From Burkholderia sp. Bp9142 (GTDB lineage Bacteria; Pseudomonadota; Gammaproteobacteria; Burkholderiales; Burkholderiaceae), in the NCBI RefSeq assembly GCF_003853415.1, contig NZ_QTPP01000004.1:62001-126000 (forward strand): 64,000 nucleotides of DNA. The letters run 5' to 3'. The translations under genes were made by a program, and so were the position numbers. This document shows, one piece after another, positions 45,792 to 55,490 of this stretch (position 1 is its first letter; every line of letters begins with the position of its first letter). Below the pieces are notes generated by a model, which saw only the letters and a program-made list of their open reading frames with translations, had not been told where the DNA came from and made no database searches.

Positions 45792-47497
45792 CGACTCCGC
45801 CCGCGATCGTGATTCTCGGCGCGGGCGCGCTCGATACCGCGCGGCGCATCCAGGCGCGTTATCCGGGGGCGCTCGTGCACGGGCTCGCGTCGCGCGTCGA
45901 CGCCGACGTGCCGTTCGACGAACTCGGCGCGCACCTGCGCGGGCTTTACGCGCGCGGCCTGCCGATCGTCGCGCTGTGCGCGGCCGGCATCGTGATCCGT
46001 TGCGTCGCGCCCGCGCTGGCCGACAAGGGTGTCGAACCGCCCGTGCTCGCGGTCGCGGAAGACGGCTCGGCCGTCGTGCCGCTGCTCGGCGGACTGACGG
46101 GCGTCAACCTGGTCGCGCGCGAAATCGCCGAATGCCTGGGCGTCGCCCCGGCGATCACGACGAGCGGCGAACTGCGCTTCGGCGCGTGCGTGCTCAATCC
46201 GCCCGACGGCTATGCGCTTGCCGATCTCCAGCAAGGCAAGCGGTTCGTGTCGGACCTGCTCGCGGGTGCGGCCACGCGCATCGACGGCGCGGCACCATGG
46301 CTCGACGACGTCGCGCTGCCGCGCGACGACGCGGCAGCGCATGCGATCCGCGTGACGCCCGATGCGTGGCGCGGCGCGCGCGACGAACTCGTGATCCATC
46401 CGCGCAGCGTCGTGGTCGGCATCGACGCACGTGGCGTGCGGGCCGATGTGTCGCCGTCGCTCGCCGAACGCATCGACGCGCTGCTGGACGCACACGGCCT
46501 CGCGCGGCTGGCGCTCGCCGCGCTCGTCGCGCCAACGACGTTGCTCGGCGATGCGCGGGTCGAAGCGGCGGCGCACACGCTGGGCGTGCCGCTGCGCTTC
46601 ACCGATGTCGAAGGCGACACCGATGCCGCCGCCGTGCTCGGCAGCACGTTGCGCGTGGCACACACGGTGCGTGCAACCTCCGGCGGCCTCGCGTGCGCGG
46701 TCGCTGCGCAACCCGTCGATCCCGCCGCGCTCGGCCGTGCGCGCGGCCGCCTGACGGTGTTGGGCCTCGGCCCGGGCGATGCCGCGTGGCTCACGCCCGC
46801 CGCGCGCAGCGCGCTCGCGGAAGCGACCGATATCCTCGGCTATTCGACCTACGTGACGATGGCCGGCCCGTTCCGCGCGGACCAGCGCGTACACGGCACC
46901 GACAATCGCGAGGAAATGCAGCGTGCGCGCCATGCGTTCGAACTGGCGGCCCAAGGCCGGCGCGTTGCGGTCGTGTCGTCGGGCGACCCGGGCGTGTTCG
47001 CGATGGCCGCGGCCGTGCTCGAAGCGCTCGACGAAGCGCGCGACCCGCACTGGGCCGCGGTCGAGCTGCGCGTCGAACCCGGCGTATCGGCGTCGCTCGC
47101 GACCGCCGCGCAGGCCGGCGCGCCGCTCGGCCACGATTTCTGCGCGATCTCGCTGTCGGACAACCTGAAGCCGTGGGACGTGATCGAGACGCGCCTGCGG
47201 CATGCGGCGCAAGCCGATCTGGTGATGGCGTTCTACAACCCGATCTCGCGTGCGCGGCCGTGGCAGCTCGATCGTGCGCTCGATGCCGTGCGCGCGCATC
47301 GCGCGGCCGATACGGTCGTCGTGCTCGGCCGCGATATCGGGCGACCCGGCGCGACGCTCGTGACGACGACCCTCGGCGCGCTGCGCAGCGATCAGGTCGA
47401 CATGCGCACGATGGTGATCGTCGGCTCGTCGACGACGCGGCGTTTCGCGATCGGCGACGGCCGCGAGTGGGTGTATACGCCGCGTTGGTATCGCTGA
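45788..47497 (+). CDS. cobJ: CbiG-CobJ fusion: cobalt-precorrin-5A hydrolase domain plus precorrin-3B C17-methyltransferase
   Basis: A 569-residue fusion. Residues 1-305 are CbiG-like, opening the delta-lactone at C20 in the oxygen-independent scheme ([36 protein letters not shown]). Residues about 315-569 are CobJ/CbiH, the ring-contracting C17-methyltransferase ([46 protein letters not shown]). ATG 45788 overlaps the cobI stop (ATGA); ATG 45779 three codons upstream is also possible. Last gene of the plus-strand cob operon. Confidence 0.93.
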   Translation: MTTPPAIVILGAGALDTARRIQARYPGALVHGLASRVDADVPFDELGAHLRGLYARGLPIVALCAAGIVIRCVAPALADKGVEPPVLAVAEDGSAVVPLLGGLTGVNLVAREIAECLGVAPAITTSGELRFGACVLNPPDGYALADLQQGKRFVSDLLAGAATRIDGAAPWLDDVALPRDDAAAHAIRVTPDAWRGARDELVIHPRSVVVGIDARGVRADVSPSLAERIDALLDAHGLARLALAALVAPTTLLGDARVEAAAHTLGVPLRFTDVEGDTDAAAVLGSTLRVAHTVRATSGGLACAVAAQPVDPAALGRARGRLTVLGLGPGDAAWLTPAARSALAEATDILGYSTYVTMAGPFRADQRVHGTDNREEMQRARHAFELAAQGRRVAVVSSGDPGVFAMAAAVLEALDEARDPHWAAVELRVEPGVSASLATAAQAGAPLGHDFCAISLSDNLKPWDVIETRLRHAAQADLVMAFYNPISRARPWQLDRALDAVRAHRAADTVVVLGRDIGRPGATLVTTTLGALRSDQVDMRTMVIVGSSTTRRFAIGDGREWVYTPRWYR

Positions 47498-47500
47498 ATG

Positions 47501-47521
47501 CGGCCGCGCAACGCGCGGCCG
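47501..47521 (+). terminator. Hairpin after the cob operon
   Basis: A 9-bp perfect stem (CGGCCGCGC / GCGCGGCCG) with a 3-nt loop immediately follows the cobJ stop at 47497. No T-run follows, so it may be a factor-assisted stop. Confidence 0.5.
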
Positions 47522-47865
47522 GCGCACATCGCGCGATGTCGGTGATCCGCATGCCGGCCTGCGTTGCCGGTTCGCCGTTACCGGTTCATGCATGCGCCGG
47601 CCGTGCCCGGCGGCACGGGTCGCGCGTCGCGCGCGTCAGCTTCACCGCGCCATCGGGTGGAAAAATCGCCCGCCCCGCGTTTCGACATGCGCGCGAATCG
47701 GCAAGATTGTTACGTGTCGAGAATCGAATAACGAAAAGAACACCTAAGTATTCACGATCCGGCGCGAATCCTCCAAGATGAGCACGCCGCCGGCCGGGCA
47801 TGCCCGGTCGCCCGCCCGGCGGCGATACGCGGGCCAGCGTATCCCTCTTCCACTTGGAGAACACA
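47522..47865. other. Chitinase upstream region
   Basis: Over 340 bp without a gene. An A/T-rich patch at about 47695-47765 (including GAATAACGAAAAGAACACC) is the likely promoter area. CTTGGAGAACACA just before 47866 is the ribosome site. The chitinase frame is open upstream to 47800 but without signal-peptide character. Confidence 0.5.
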
Positions 47866-49221
47866 ATGAACAACAACGTGTTGCCGCGATTCAACCCGCG
47901 CGCGCTTGCCGCGGGCTGCCTGCTCGCCGTGGCGAGCGTGTCCCATGGCGCCGGCGCCTATGCGCCCTTCGTCGACGTGACGCTCTACCCGACGCCGCTC
48001 GTCGACCGGATCGGCGTCCAGCAAGGCATCCAGCAGTTCACGCTCGCGTTCGTGGTCGCGGGCAGCGGCTGCGCGCCGTCCTGGGGCGGCGTGCAGCCGA
48101 TCGGCAATGGCGCGGGCGGCGATCTGCTCGCGTCGCTGTCGACGTCGATCGCGAGCTATCGCGCGAAAGGCGGCGAGATCGCCGTCTCGTTCGGCGGCGC
48201 GAACGGCACGCCGCTGATGCAGGCGTGCTCGACCGTTCCCGCACTGAAGACGGCCTACCAGACCGTGATCGACACCTACGGCCTCACGCATGTCGACTTC
48301 GACATCGAGGGCGCGTCGCAGCAGGACGGCGCCGCCGTCGCCCGCAACTTCCAGGCGCTCGCGCAACTGCAGTCCGACTACGCGGCGAAAGGCAAGCCGC
48401 TGCACGTGACGCTGACGCTGCCGACGATGCCGACCGGGCTCACGCAGGATGGCGTGAACGTCGTCACCGCGGCCATCGCGAACAAGGTCGCGTTCGACGC
48501 GGTGAACCTGATGACGATGAACTACGGCCCCGCGAACATCGACATGGGCGCGGCCGCGATCAGCGCCGCGCAGGCACTCTACGCGCAGCTCGACACGGCG
48601 TTCAAGTCGGCGGGCCAGCCGAAGACCGGCGCTCAACTTTGGCAGATGGTGGGCGTCACGCCGATGATCGGGATGAACGACGTGCAGGGCGAAACCTTCA
48701 CGCTCGCGAATGCGCAGGGCGTGCTGAATGCGGCGATCGGCAACGGCTACGGTTTCTTCGGCAACTGGTCGGTCGGCCGCGATCGGCCGTGCCCGAACAA
48801 CGGCGCGTATGTGGCGCCGACCTGCTCGGGCATCGTGCAGCAGCCATACGCGTTCGCGGCGATCTTCCGCAAGCTCGACGGCAAGTGGGGTACGGGCGTC
48901 ACGCAGGATCCGAACTATGGAGGCGGCTCCGACGGCGGCACGCCGCAGCCCGGCGCACCCTGGTCGGCCGGCCAGGTCTATACGGCCGGCGCGACGGTCA
49001 CGTACCAGGGCACGACGTACCAGGCGCAATGGTGGACGCAGGGCGACGTGCCTGGCCAGGCGAGCGTGTGGAAAGCGATCGGCGGCGGCACGGCAACGTG
49101 GTCGGCAACGACCGCGTACCAGGGTGGCACGTGCGTGATGTACCAAGGTGCGAAATACTGCGCGAAATGGTGGACGCAAGGCGACAACCCGAGCGCCGGC
49201 GGCGTGTGGGTGAAGTCGTGA
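47866..49221 (+). CDS. Secreted GH18 chitinase with two C-terminal chitin-binding domains
   Basis: A 451-residue secreted glycosidase. The signal peptide runs to about residue 28 (LAAGCLLAVASVSHGAGA). The GH18 barrel has the SxGG motif as VSFGGANGT and the catalytic motif THVDFDIEG, where Glu is the acid. Two tandem CBM5/12 modules follow a Gly/Ser/Pro linker (GGGSDGGTPQPG): WSAGQVYTAG...YQAQWWTQGD and WSATTAYQGG...YCAKWWTQGD. Degrades chitin outside the cell. A monocistronic unit between the cob operon and the IclR operon. Confidence 0.93.
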   Translation: MNNNVLPRFNPRALAAGCLLAVASVSHGAGAYAPFVDVTLYPTPLVDRIGVQQGIQQFTLAFVVAGSGCAPSWGGVQPIGNGAGGDLLASLSTSIASYRAKGGEIAVSFGGANGTPLMQACSTVPALKTAYQTVIDTYGLTHVDFDIEGASQQDGAAVARNFQALAQLQSDYAAKGKPLHVTLTLPTMPTGLTQDGVNVVTAAIANKVAFDAVNLMTMNYGPANIDMGAAAISAAQALYAQLDTAFKSAGQPKTGAQLWQMVGVTPMIGMNDVQGETFTLANAQGVLNAAIGNGYGFFGNWSVGRDRPCPNNGAYVAPTCSGIVQQPYAFAAIFRKLDGKWGTGVTQDPNYGGGSDGGTPQPGAPWSAGQVYTAGATVTYQGTTYQAQWWTQGDVPGQASVWKAIGGGTATWSATTAYQGGTCVMYQGAKYCAKWWTQGDNPSAGGVWVKS

Positions 49222-49333
49222 CGCCGGCACGCGCCGGCGCGTGACATGCCGGCCGCGGCCGTTCCCGGGCGCTGTCCGGCGCCACGGCGAACGGCCGCCG
49301 AAGCAGGCGCCCCGCCCTGCTTCGCGGCCCTTG

Positions 49334-50077
49334 CTAGCCGCGCCCCTGCTCGGCCAGCAGCCGCGCCTTCGCATCGACCAGCAGCACCGCATGCGTATCG
49401 CGATGCTGGCGGATCCGCTCGGTCGGCCCGACGACCGACAGCCCGTACCAGTCGCCGTCGAGCGTCAGCGCGACCGCGATCGCCGACAGCTCGGGCGCGC
49501 TTTCGCCGAAGTTCTCGGCCCAGCCGAGTGCGCGAAACCGCGCGGTTTGTGCGACGAGCGCCGGCAGGTCGGTCACCGTCGCATCGGTGAAGCGTTCGAA
49601 CGAAAGCTGCGCGCCGAGCGCCTGCTGCGCATCGCTCGCGAGTTCCGCGAAGATCGCCTTGCCGATCGAGTTCGCATGCAGCGGGCGCAGCTCGCCCGGC
49701 TGGCGCGTATAGCGGATCGCCTGCTCGGACTCGACGACGTCGAGATACGTGACCGACGCGCCGTGGATCTTGCCGAGCACGGCCGTCTCGCGGCTGGCAT
49801 CGCGCAGCGCGACCAGATGCGGATGCACGATGTCGACGACGGGATCGGTCGCGTCGATCGCGGCGGCGATCGTCTGCAGGCGCCGCGTGGGGTAGTAGCC
49901 GCCGCGCTTGCGCACCTCGTACAGATAGCCGCGGCTCACGAGCGTGCGCGCCATCGCCAGGCAGCTCGACGCCGGCACATTGAGCAGGCGCGCGAGTTCG
50001 GTGAGCGGCAGCGGCCGCCGTTCGGCGGCGAACAGCTCGAACAGGTCGAGCGTGCGGGCAACGAGTTTGACGTCCAT
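49334..50077 (-). CDS. IclR-family transcriptional regulator
   Basis: A 247-residue IclR protein. The N-terminal winged helix (residues 5-65) includes LPLTELARLLNVPASSCLAM. The effector domain has RPLHANSIGKAIFAEL and TERIRQHRDTHAVLL. It is the last gene of the operon with the acyl-CoA dehydrogenase (60 bp upstream), CitMHS transporter and CoA transferase, so it probably controls that operon through the palindrome at 54092-54129. Confidence 0.9.
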   Translation of the reverse strand: MDVKLVARTLDLFELFAAERRPLPLTELARLLNVPASSCLAMARTLVSRGYLYEVRKRGGYYPTRRLQTIAAAIDATDPVVDIVHPHLVALRDASRETAVLGKIHGASVTYLDVVESEQAIRYTRQPGELRPLHANSIGKAIFAELASDAQQALGAQLSFERFTDATVTDLPALVAQTARFRALGWAENFGESAPELSAIAVALTLDGDWYGLSVVGPTERIRQHRDTHAVLLVDAKARLLAEQGRG

Positions 50078-50137
50078 GACGAGCGCTTGATTCGGAACGG
50101 GAAACCGCGCGCCGGGCCGGCCGCCGGGTCGGTACGG

Positions 50138-51304
50138 TCAGTACGACTTCGGCAGCCCGAGCACCTTCTCCGCGATGTAGCACAGGATCAGTTGCGGACT
50201 CACGGGCGCGAGCCTCGGAATCATACACTCGCGCAGGTAGCGCTCGACATGGTATTCCTTCGCGTAGCCCATCCCGCCGTGCGTCGCGATCGCCGTCTGG
50301 CACGCCTGGAACGCGGCTTCCGCGCCGAGGTACTTCGCGGCGTTCGCCTCGGCCCCGCACGACTGCCCCGCGTCGTAGCGCGTCGCGGCCTTCATCACCA
50401 TCAGCCACGCGGCCTCGAGCTGCATCCACGCCTGCGCGAGCGGATGCTGGATCGACTGGTTCTGCCCGATCGGCCGGCCGAACACGACACGCTCGCACGC
50501 ATACTGCGTCGCGCGCCGCAGCGCGGCCTGCCCGAGCCCGATCGCCTCGGCGGCGATCAGGATCCGCTCGGGGTTCAGCCCGTGCAGCAGGTAGCGGAAG
50601 CCGTCGCCCTCGTTGCCGATCAGGTCGTCGCGCGGCACGCGCAGGTTGTCGATGAACAGCATGTTCGAATCGACGGCCTTGCGGCCCATTTTCTCGATCT
50701 CGCGCACCTCGACGCGCGAACGGTCGAGGTCGGTGTAGAACAGGCTCAGCCCGTCGGTCGGCTTCGCGACCTGGTCGAGCGGCGTCGTGCGCGCGATGAT
50801 CAGCATCTTGTTCGCGACCTGCGCGGTCGAGATCCAGATCTTGCGGCCGCTCAGCACGTAATGGTCGCCGTCGCGGCGCGCCTGGGTGCTCAGGTGCGTC
50901 GTGTCGAGGCCCGCGTCGGGCTCGGTCACCGCGAAGCAGGCCTTGTCGCGTCCGGCGATCAGCGGCGGCAGGAAGCGCGCCTTCTGCGCGTCGTTGCCGA
51001 ACACCTGCACCGGGTTCAGCCCGAAGATGTTCATGTGGACGGCCGAGGCGCCGGACAGGCCGGCGCCCGACGCGCTGATCGCGCGCATCATCAGCGCGGC
51101 CTCGGTCATCCCGAGCCCGGCGCCGCCGTGGGCCGGGTCCATCGCGATGCCGAGCCAGCCGGCCTCGGCGAGCGCCGCGTGGAAGTCGGACGGAAACCCG
51201 CCCGCGCGATCGCGTTCGAGCCAGTAATCGTCGCCGAAGCGTTCGCAGATTTTCTCGATCGCGCTTTCGATCGCGCGCTGGTCGTCGGTCAGGTCGAACT
51301 GCAT
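50138..51304 (-). CDS. Acyl-CoA dehydrogenase
   Basis: A 388-residue FAD-dependent dehydrogenase introducing an alpha,beta double bond in an acyl-CoA. The signatures are FAVTEPDAGLDTTHL and the C-terminal ATHGGMGYAKEYHVERYLRE. It begins QFDLTDDQRAIESAIEKI, the usual start. GGAGAGCA precedes ATG 51304. Genetic linkage to a CoA transferase suggests its substrate is made by that enzyme from an imported acid. Confidence 0.92.
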   Translation of the reverse strand: MQFDLTDDQRAIESAIEKICERFGDDYWLERDRAGGFPSDFHAALAEAGWLGIAMDPAHGGAGLGMTEAALMMRAISASGAGLSGASAVHMNIFGLNPVQVFGNDAQKARFLPPLIAGRDKACFAVTEPDAGLDTTHLSTQARRDGDHYVLSGRKIWISTAQVANKMLIIARTTPLDQVAKPTDGLSLFYTDLDRSRVEVREIEKMGRKAVDSNMLFIDNLRVPRDDLIGNEGDGFRYLLHGLNPERILIAAEAIGLGQAALRRATQYACERVVFGRPIGQNQSIQHPLAQAWMQLEAAWLMVMKAATRYDAGQSCGAEANAAKYLGAEAAFQACQTAIATHGGMGYAKEYHVERYLRECMIPRLAPVSPQLILCYIAEKVLGLPKSY

Positions 51305-51413
51305 GGATTGCTCTCCAGGAAAACGTGAACGGCCGCGCGATTCCCCATACGACGCCGGGCTTGGAGGGGCCGCCTCGGTGGAAGCCGGCGCGGCGCGACA
51401 GGTACGCGGACGC

Positions 51414-52715
51414 TCACAACGGAAACACGCCCGCCACGACCGCGGCGAAGACCATCAGCACGGTGGCGGCGAACAGGAACGGAATCGTGAATTTCTGGTG
51501 CTCGGCCAGCTCGACGCCGGTCAGGCCGACGATCAGGAACGTCGCGGGCGTGAGCGGGCTGACCGGAAAACCGGTCGTCATCTGGCCGAGCAGCGCGGCC
51601 TGCGCCATCTGGATCGGCGGCACGCCGAGCAGCTTCGCGCTTTCCGCGAGCACCGGCAGCACGCCGAAGTAGAACGAATCCGGATCGAACAGCAGGCTGA
51701 GCGGCATCGACAGCAGGCCGAGCACGAACGGCAGGTGGCGCGCATGCTCGACCGGCACGTGCGCGACGACGACCTCGGCCATCGCCTTCAGCATTCCGGT
51801 GCCGGACATGATTCCCGTGAACGCGCCGGCCGCGAGCAGCACGCTCGCCATCATCAGCGCGGCCTTCGCATGCGCGTCGATCCGCTCGCGTTGCGCCTGC
51901 ACGTCCGGATAGTTGATCACGAGCGCGGCCACCGTGCCGAGCATGAACATCACCATCGGATCGACGATGCCCGACACCAGCGTGCCGAGCACGACGAGCG
52001 TCAGCGCCAGGTTGATCCGGAAGCGCCCGGGCCGGCGCAGCGCGCGTTCGGCGTCGGTCAGCACGCGCGGTGCGATCGCGAGCAACGCCGCGCCGGCGCG
52101 ATCGAGCCCGAGCCGCTTCGCCTCGCGCACACCCAGCACGTAGGCGGTGCCGAACACGAACACGAGCCCGACGAGTTGCACCGGGATCATCGGCATGAAG
52201 ATCGCCGAGCCGGGAATGTGCAGCGCGGCCGATGCGCGCAGCATCGGCCCGACCCACGGCAGGAAGTTGACGCCGGCCGCCATCGACGCGACGCACGCGA
52301 GGATCCGCCGGTCCATCCCGAGCCGCGTATAGAGCGGCATCATCGCGGGCAGCGTGACGAGAAACGTGACGGCGCCCGAGCCGTCCAGGTGGATCAGCAG
52401 CGCGAGCAGCGCCGAGCCGACCACGATGCGCGGCGGATGGCAGCCGATCACGCGCAGCACGCCCGCGATGATCGGGTCGAGCATCCCCGCATCGGTGAGG
52501 ATTCCGAAAAATAGAATCGCAAAAACGAACATCCCGGCGATCGGGCCGATGTTCTGCACGCCGTGCACGATGAACTTTCCGGTCGAGAGTCCGAAGCCGG
52601 CCGCGAGCGACGCGGCCACCGGCACGACGATCAGTGCGACGAGCGGCGACAGCCGCTTCGTGATGATCAGGCCGAACAGCGCGACGATCGCGATCGCGCC
52701 GATCCATGCGAGCAT
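51414..52715 (-). CDS. CitMHS-family citrate-type transporter
   Basis: A 433-residue membrane protein with about 12 spans, of the CitM/CitH (divalent metal-citrate:H+) family. Typical pieces are KRLSPLVALIVVPVAASLAAG, FFGILTDAGMLDPII, LDGSGAVTFLVTLPAMMPL and FPVSPLTPATFLIVGL. Between the CoA transferase and acyl-CoA dehydrogenase genes, so it likely imports a di- or tricarboxylate degraded via CoA esters. Confidence 0.9.
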   Translation of the reverse strand: MLAWIGAIAIVALFGLIITKRLSPLVALIVVPVAASLAAGFGLSTGKFIVHGVQNIGPIAGMFVFAILFFGILTDAGMLDPIIAGVLRVIGCHPPRIVVGSALLALLIHLDGSGAVTFLVTLPAMMPLYTRLGMDRRILACVASMAAGVNFLPWVGPMLRASAALHIPGSAIFMPMIPVQLVGLVFVFGTAYVLGVREAKRLGLDRAGAALLAIAPRVLTDAERALRRPGRFRINLALTLVVLGTLVSGIVDPMVMFMLGTVAALVINYPDVQAQRERIDAHAKAALMMASVLLAAGAFTGIMSGTGMLKAMAEVVVAHVPVEHARHLPFVLGLLSMPLSLLFDPDSFYFGVLPVLAESAKLLGVPPIQMAQAALLGQMTTGFPVSPLTPATFLIVGLTGVELAEHQKFTIPFLFAATVLMVFAAVVAGVFPL

Positions 52716-52831
52716 GATGTGTCTCCTCTTGTGCCGCCGCGCATCGGTGGCGGTGCGGCGTGATGTCCGAAGCGTCGCGCGGTCGTGCGGCGGCGCCGGA
52801 CGCCATCGCACGGGCACGGCCGCCATGCGTG

Positions 52832-54004
52832 TCAGTTCCGGCGCGTGCCGCTGTCGGTGCTGTCGCGTTCGTCGTCGGCAAACACCTGCGCCGCATGTTC
52901 GTTCAGCGCGGGCGGCGGCCGCCGGTACGTGGCCGGCGTGCGGCCGAGCTTGATCGGCGACGCGATGCCGCGATGCCGGCCCAGTTCGACCTTCATCCGC
53001 CGATGCGCGACGTGCGGATGGTCGAGCGCCGCGTCGAGCCCGAGCACGGGCGCGCACGGCACGCCGCGGCGCATCAGCTGCTCGGCGAGCGCCGCGCCGT
53101 CGTGCGCGGCCAGCGCCGTTTCGAGCAGCGCGCGCAGCGCTGCGCGGTTCGCGCTGCGCGCGCGGTTGTCGGCGAAGCGCGGGTCGTCGGGCCAGTCGCG
53201 CGTGCCGAGCACGTCGCACAACGCGGCGAACTGCCCGTTGTTGCCGACCGCGAGAAAAATGTCGACGCTCGCGGTCGGAAAGCTGTCGTACGGCGTGATG
53301 TTCGGATGCGCGTTGCCGGTGCGCACCGGCGCCTTCCCGGAATGGAAGAAATTCGGCGTATGCGGATGCAGGATCGACAGCGCGCAGTCGAACAGCGTCG
53401 ATTCGACGAACTGGCCGCGCCCGCTCGCATCGCGCTCGCGCAGCGCCATCAGCACGCCGAGCGCCGCGTTCAGCCCGGTGACGAGATCGACGATCGGCAC
53501 GCCGACGCGCAGCGGCGCGCCCCCTGCTTCGCCGTTCACGCTCATCAGGCCGGCCAGCGCCTGCACCGCCGCGTCGTAGCCGGGCAGCCCGCCGAGCGGG
53601 CCGTCCGCGCCGAAGCCCGACACGCGGCAATGGACGAGGCGCGGAAAGCGCGCATGCAGCGCGTCGAAGCCGAGCCCCCAGCGTTCCATCGTGCCGATCT
53701 TGAAGTTCTCGACCAGCGCGTCGGCGTGCTCGAGCAGGCCGAGCAGCCGCTCGCGATCGTCCGGCTTCGTCAGGTCGAGCGCGATGCCGAGCTTGTTGCG
53801 GTTCACGCCGAGGAAATACGACGCGGTGTCGCCGTCGAACGGCGGGCCCCAGGTGCGCGTCTCGTCGCCCGACGGCGGTTCGACCTTGATCACCTCCGCG
53901 CCGTGGTCGGCGAGGATCTGCGTCGCGTACGGGCCGCCCAGCACCCGCGACAGATCGATGATGCGCAACCCCGCCAACGCGCCTTGCTGCTGCAGCTCCG
54001 CCAT
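52832..54004 (-). CDS. CaiB/BaiF-family CoA transferase
   Basis: A 390-residue class III CoA transferase. It has LAGLRIIDLSRVLGGPYATQ, GAEVIKVEPPSGDETRTWG, GIALDLTKPDDRERL and VENFKIGTMERWGLGF. First gene of a four-gene operon (CoA transferase, CitMHS, acyl-CoA dehydrogenase, iclR). GGAGC precedes ATG 54004. It differs clearly from the other CoA transferase at 15970-17160. Confidence 0.9.
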   Translation of the reverse strand: MAELQQQGALAGLRIIDLSRVLGGPYATQILADHGAEVIKVEPPSGDETRTWGPPFDGDTASYFLGVNRNKLGIALDLTKPDDRERLLGLLEHADALVENFKIGTMERWGLGFDALHARFPRLVHCRVSGFGADGPLGGLPGYDAAVQALAGLMSVNGEAGGAPLRVGVPIVDLVTGLNAALGVLMALRERDASGRGQFVESTLFDCALSILHPHTPNFFHSGKAPVRTGNAHPNITPYDSFPTASVDIFLAVGNNGQFAALCDVLGTRDWPDDPRFADNRARSANRAALRALLETALAAHDGAALAEQLMRRGVPCAPVLGLDAALDHPHVAHRRMKVELGRHRGIASPIKLGRTPATYRRPPPALNEHAAQVFADDERDSTDSGTRRN

Positions 54005-54091
54005 GCGTCTCGCTCCTGCTTCCGGTTGATCGGATCGCCGGTTTCGTCGGGCCGGCATCGGCGCGCCCCGACTTCCCGGACTGTGAAGGTT

Positions 54092-54129
54092 AATTCTTGT
54101 GCGTGAATTTATATTCACACTCAGGAATT
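54092..54129. promoter_or_regulatory. 38-bp interrupted palindrome, putative IclR operator
   Basis: The inner core GTGAATTTATATTCAC (54103-54118) is palindromic apart from its centre. The flanks extend symmetry to AATTC at the left end and GAATT at the right end, so most of the 19 base pairs across the 38-bp site match. It lies 88-125 bp upstream of the CoA-transferase start in a locally A/T-rich patch, the expected place for the regulator encoded at the operon's end. Confidence 0.65.
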
Positions 54130-54279
54130 TTATTGTCAAGCCGGACATGCGGCATCCGCCGCGCGGATCGCGCGGCCGCGCCCAACCGGGGACGACACCG
54201 AGCGCGCGCCGGTTGCGGCGCCCTGCCGCCGTTCGCTAAGCTCGTGGAACGTGCTTATCTGGCGAAAGACGGAGATTTC

Positions 54280-54522
54280 ATGAAACGCATGCTGTTCGCG
54301 GCCATCGTGCTGGCGTCGACGCTGGGCGCCGCCCGCGCGCAAACCCAGACCTTCCATTTTGGCGAGGGACAATTACAGCCGCGGGCCGCCGCGCCGACGG
54401 CTCGGCCGGCGCCCACGCGCCCGCATGTGACGGCGCCGCCGCATCATCGGCGTACCGTCCACAAACGGCGCCACGGGCGGTCCGGGAAGCCGGCGCGCTC
54501 GGGGATCGACACGCACGCGTGA
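54280..54522 (+). CDS. Small secreted basic protein, unknown function
   Basis: An 80-residue protein with a clear signal peptide (KRMLFAAIVLASTLGAARA, cleavage before QTQTF). The mature part is Pro/Ala/Arg/His-rich with PPHHRRTVHKRRHGRSG, so very basic. GGAGATTTC precedes ATG 54280. No family recognised. Confidence 0.6.
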   Translation: MKRMLFAAIVLASTLGAARAQTQTFHFGEGQLQPRAAAPTARPAPTRPHVTAPPHHRRTVHKRRHGRSGKPARSGIDTHA

Positions 54523-54683
54523 CGCGATGCGCGTTGCGCGAGGCAACGCACGGAACTGTCACGAATGCCCGGTATGATCGGCGCGGCGGCTTTCATGCCG
54601 TCGTGCCCGTCGATCGGGCGACCGGCCGGCAGCCCCGGTCGACGCGCATTTTCCTCCACCATTCAGCACCCGTTTTGCCGAAC

Positions 54684-55112
54684 ATGAATACCGGGCCGGA
54701 TACCGTCGCCAGCATCAAGGAACGCGCCACGATCGTGTGCCGCCAGCGCAGCAGCGTGCTGCTGGTCGCCCGTACCGCCGCGCGCTGGTCGCTGCCGGGC
54801 GGCACGATCCGGCGCGGCGAGACGCCGCTCGAGGCCGCGCAGCGGGAACTGGCGGAGGAAACGCGGCTGGAGGGACTCGCGCTCGACTACGCGGTGCAGT
54901 TCGGCGGCCTCACGAAGCTCCATCACGTGTTCGTGGCCGAGGTGCCGAAACACCTGACCCCGCGCGCGAGCAACGAGATCGCGCGCTGCAAGTGGTTCGA
55001 CGTCGAGCGGCTCGAGACGCTGCGCGCGAGCGTGCCGACCCGCAAGATCATCGAACTGCTGCACCTCGATCGTTTTTCGGCGTTCGTGGACGGGGCGCAT
55101 CGGGCGCGTTGA
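54684..55112 (+). CDS. Nudix hydrolase
   Basis: A 142-residue Nudix protein. The Nudix box GGTIRRGETPLEAAQRELAE followed by ETRLEG matches Gx5Ex7REUxEExGU closely. ATG 54684 is preferred over the long upstream extension to 54519, which is Arg-rich and overlaps the previous gene. Substrate (a nucleoside diphosphate derivative) unknown. Confidence 0.88.
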   Translation: MNTGPDTVASIKERATIVCRQRSSVLLVARTAARWSLPGGTIRRGETPLEAAQRELAEETRLEGLALDYAVQFGGLTKLHHVFVAEVPKHLTPRASNEIARCKWFDVERLETLRASVPTRKIIELLHLDRFSAFVDGAHRAR

Positions 55113-55127
55113 GCCGACCCGCGCCGG

Positions 55128-55454
55128 TCACGCGCGCAGAAACGGCCCGGCCTTGCGTTCGAGCAGCGCGACCAGTTCGGGCTGCATGTACGCATAGCGG
55201 TCGGGAATGTCGAGACAGACGATCTTCTTGTGCTTCAACCGGGCGCCGAACCGCGCGGACAGCCTCGCCTTGTGTGTGCGCTCCATCACGAACACGATCT
55301 CGGCCCATTCGAGCTGCGCCGCGCACAAACGCGTGTCCGCGTCGGGCGCGAGGCCCGCGGAGTCGGTTTCGACGCCCGGCCAGGCGGCGAACAACGCCTC
55401 GGCCGTCGGGCTGCGCAGCCGGTTGCGGCTGCAGACGAACAGCGCCCGCGTCAT
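55128..55454 (-). CDS. Low-molecular-weight phosphotyrosine phosphatase-like protein
   Basis: A 108-residue short LMW-PTP fold. The P-loop is FVCSRNRLRSPTAE, fitting Cx5R followed by Ser-Pro. The C-terminal part LDIPDRYAYMQPELVALL lacks the classical DP acid pair of larger LMW-PTPs, although an Asp is present in DIPD. The protein is about 40 residues shorter than classical LMW-PTPs. Activity is therefore uncertain. Confidence 0.75.
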   Translation of the reverse strand: MTRALFVCSRNRLRSPTAEALFAAWPGVETDSAGLAPDADTRLCAAQLEWAEIVFVMERTHKARLSARFGARLKHKKIVCLDIPDRYAYMQPELVALLERKAGPFLRA

Positions 55455-55490
55455 GCCGGAGCGCCGCGGCCGGGGCGTCCGCTCATCCGT

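Noticed and set aside
49222..49260. Hairpin after the chitinase (CGCCGGC / GCCGGCG)
   Set aside because: Only 7 bp, no T-run, and such repeats are common in this GC-rich DNA; not distinctive enough to list as a terminator.
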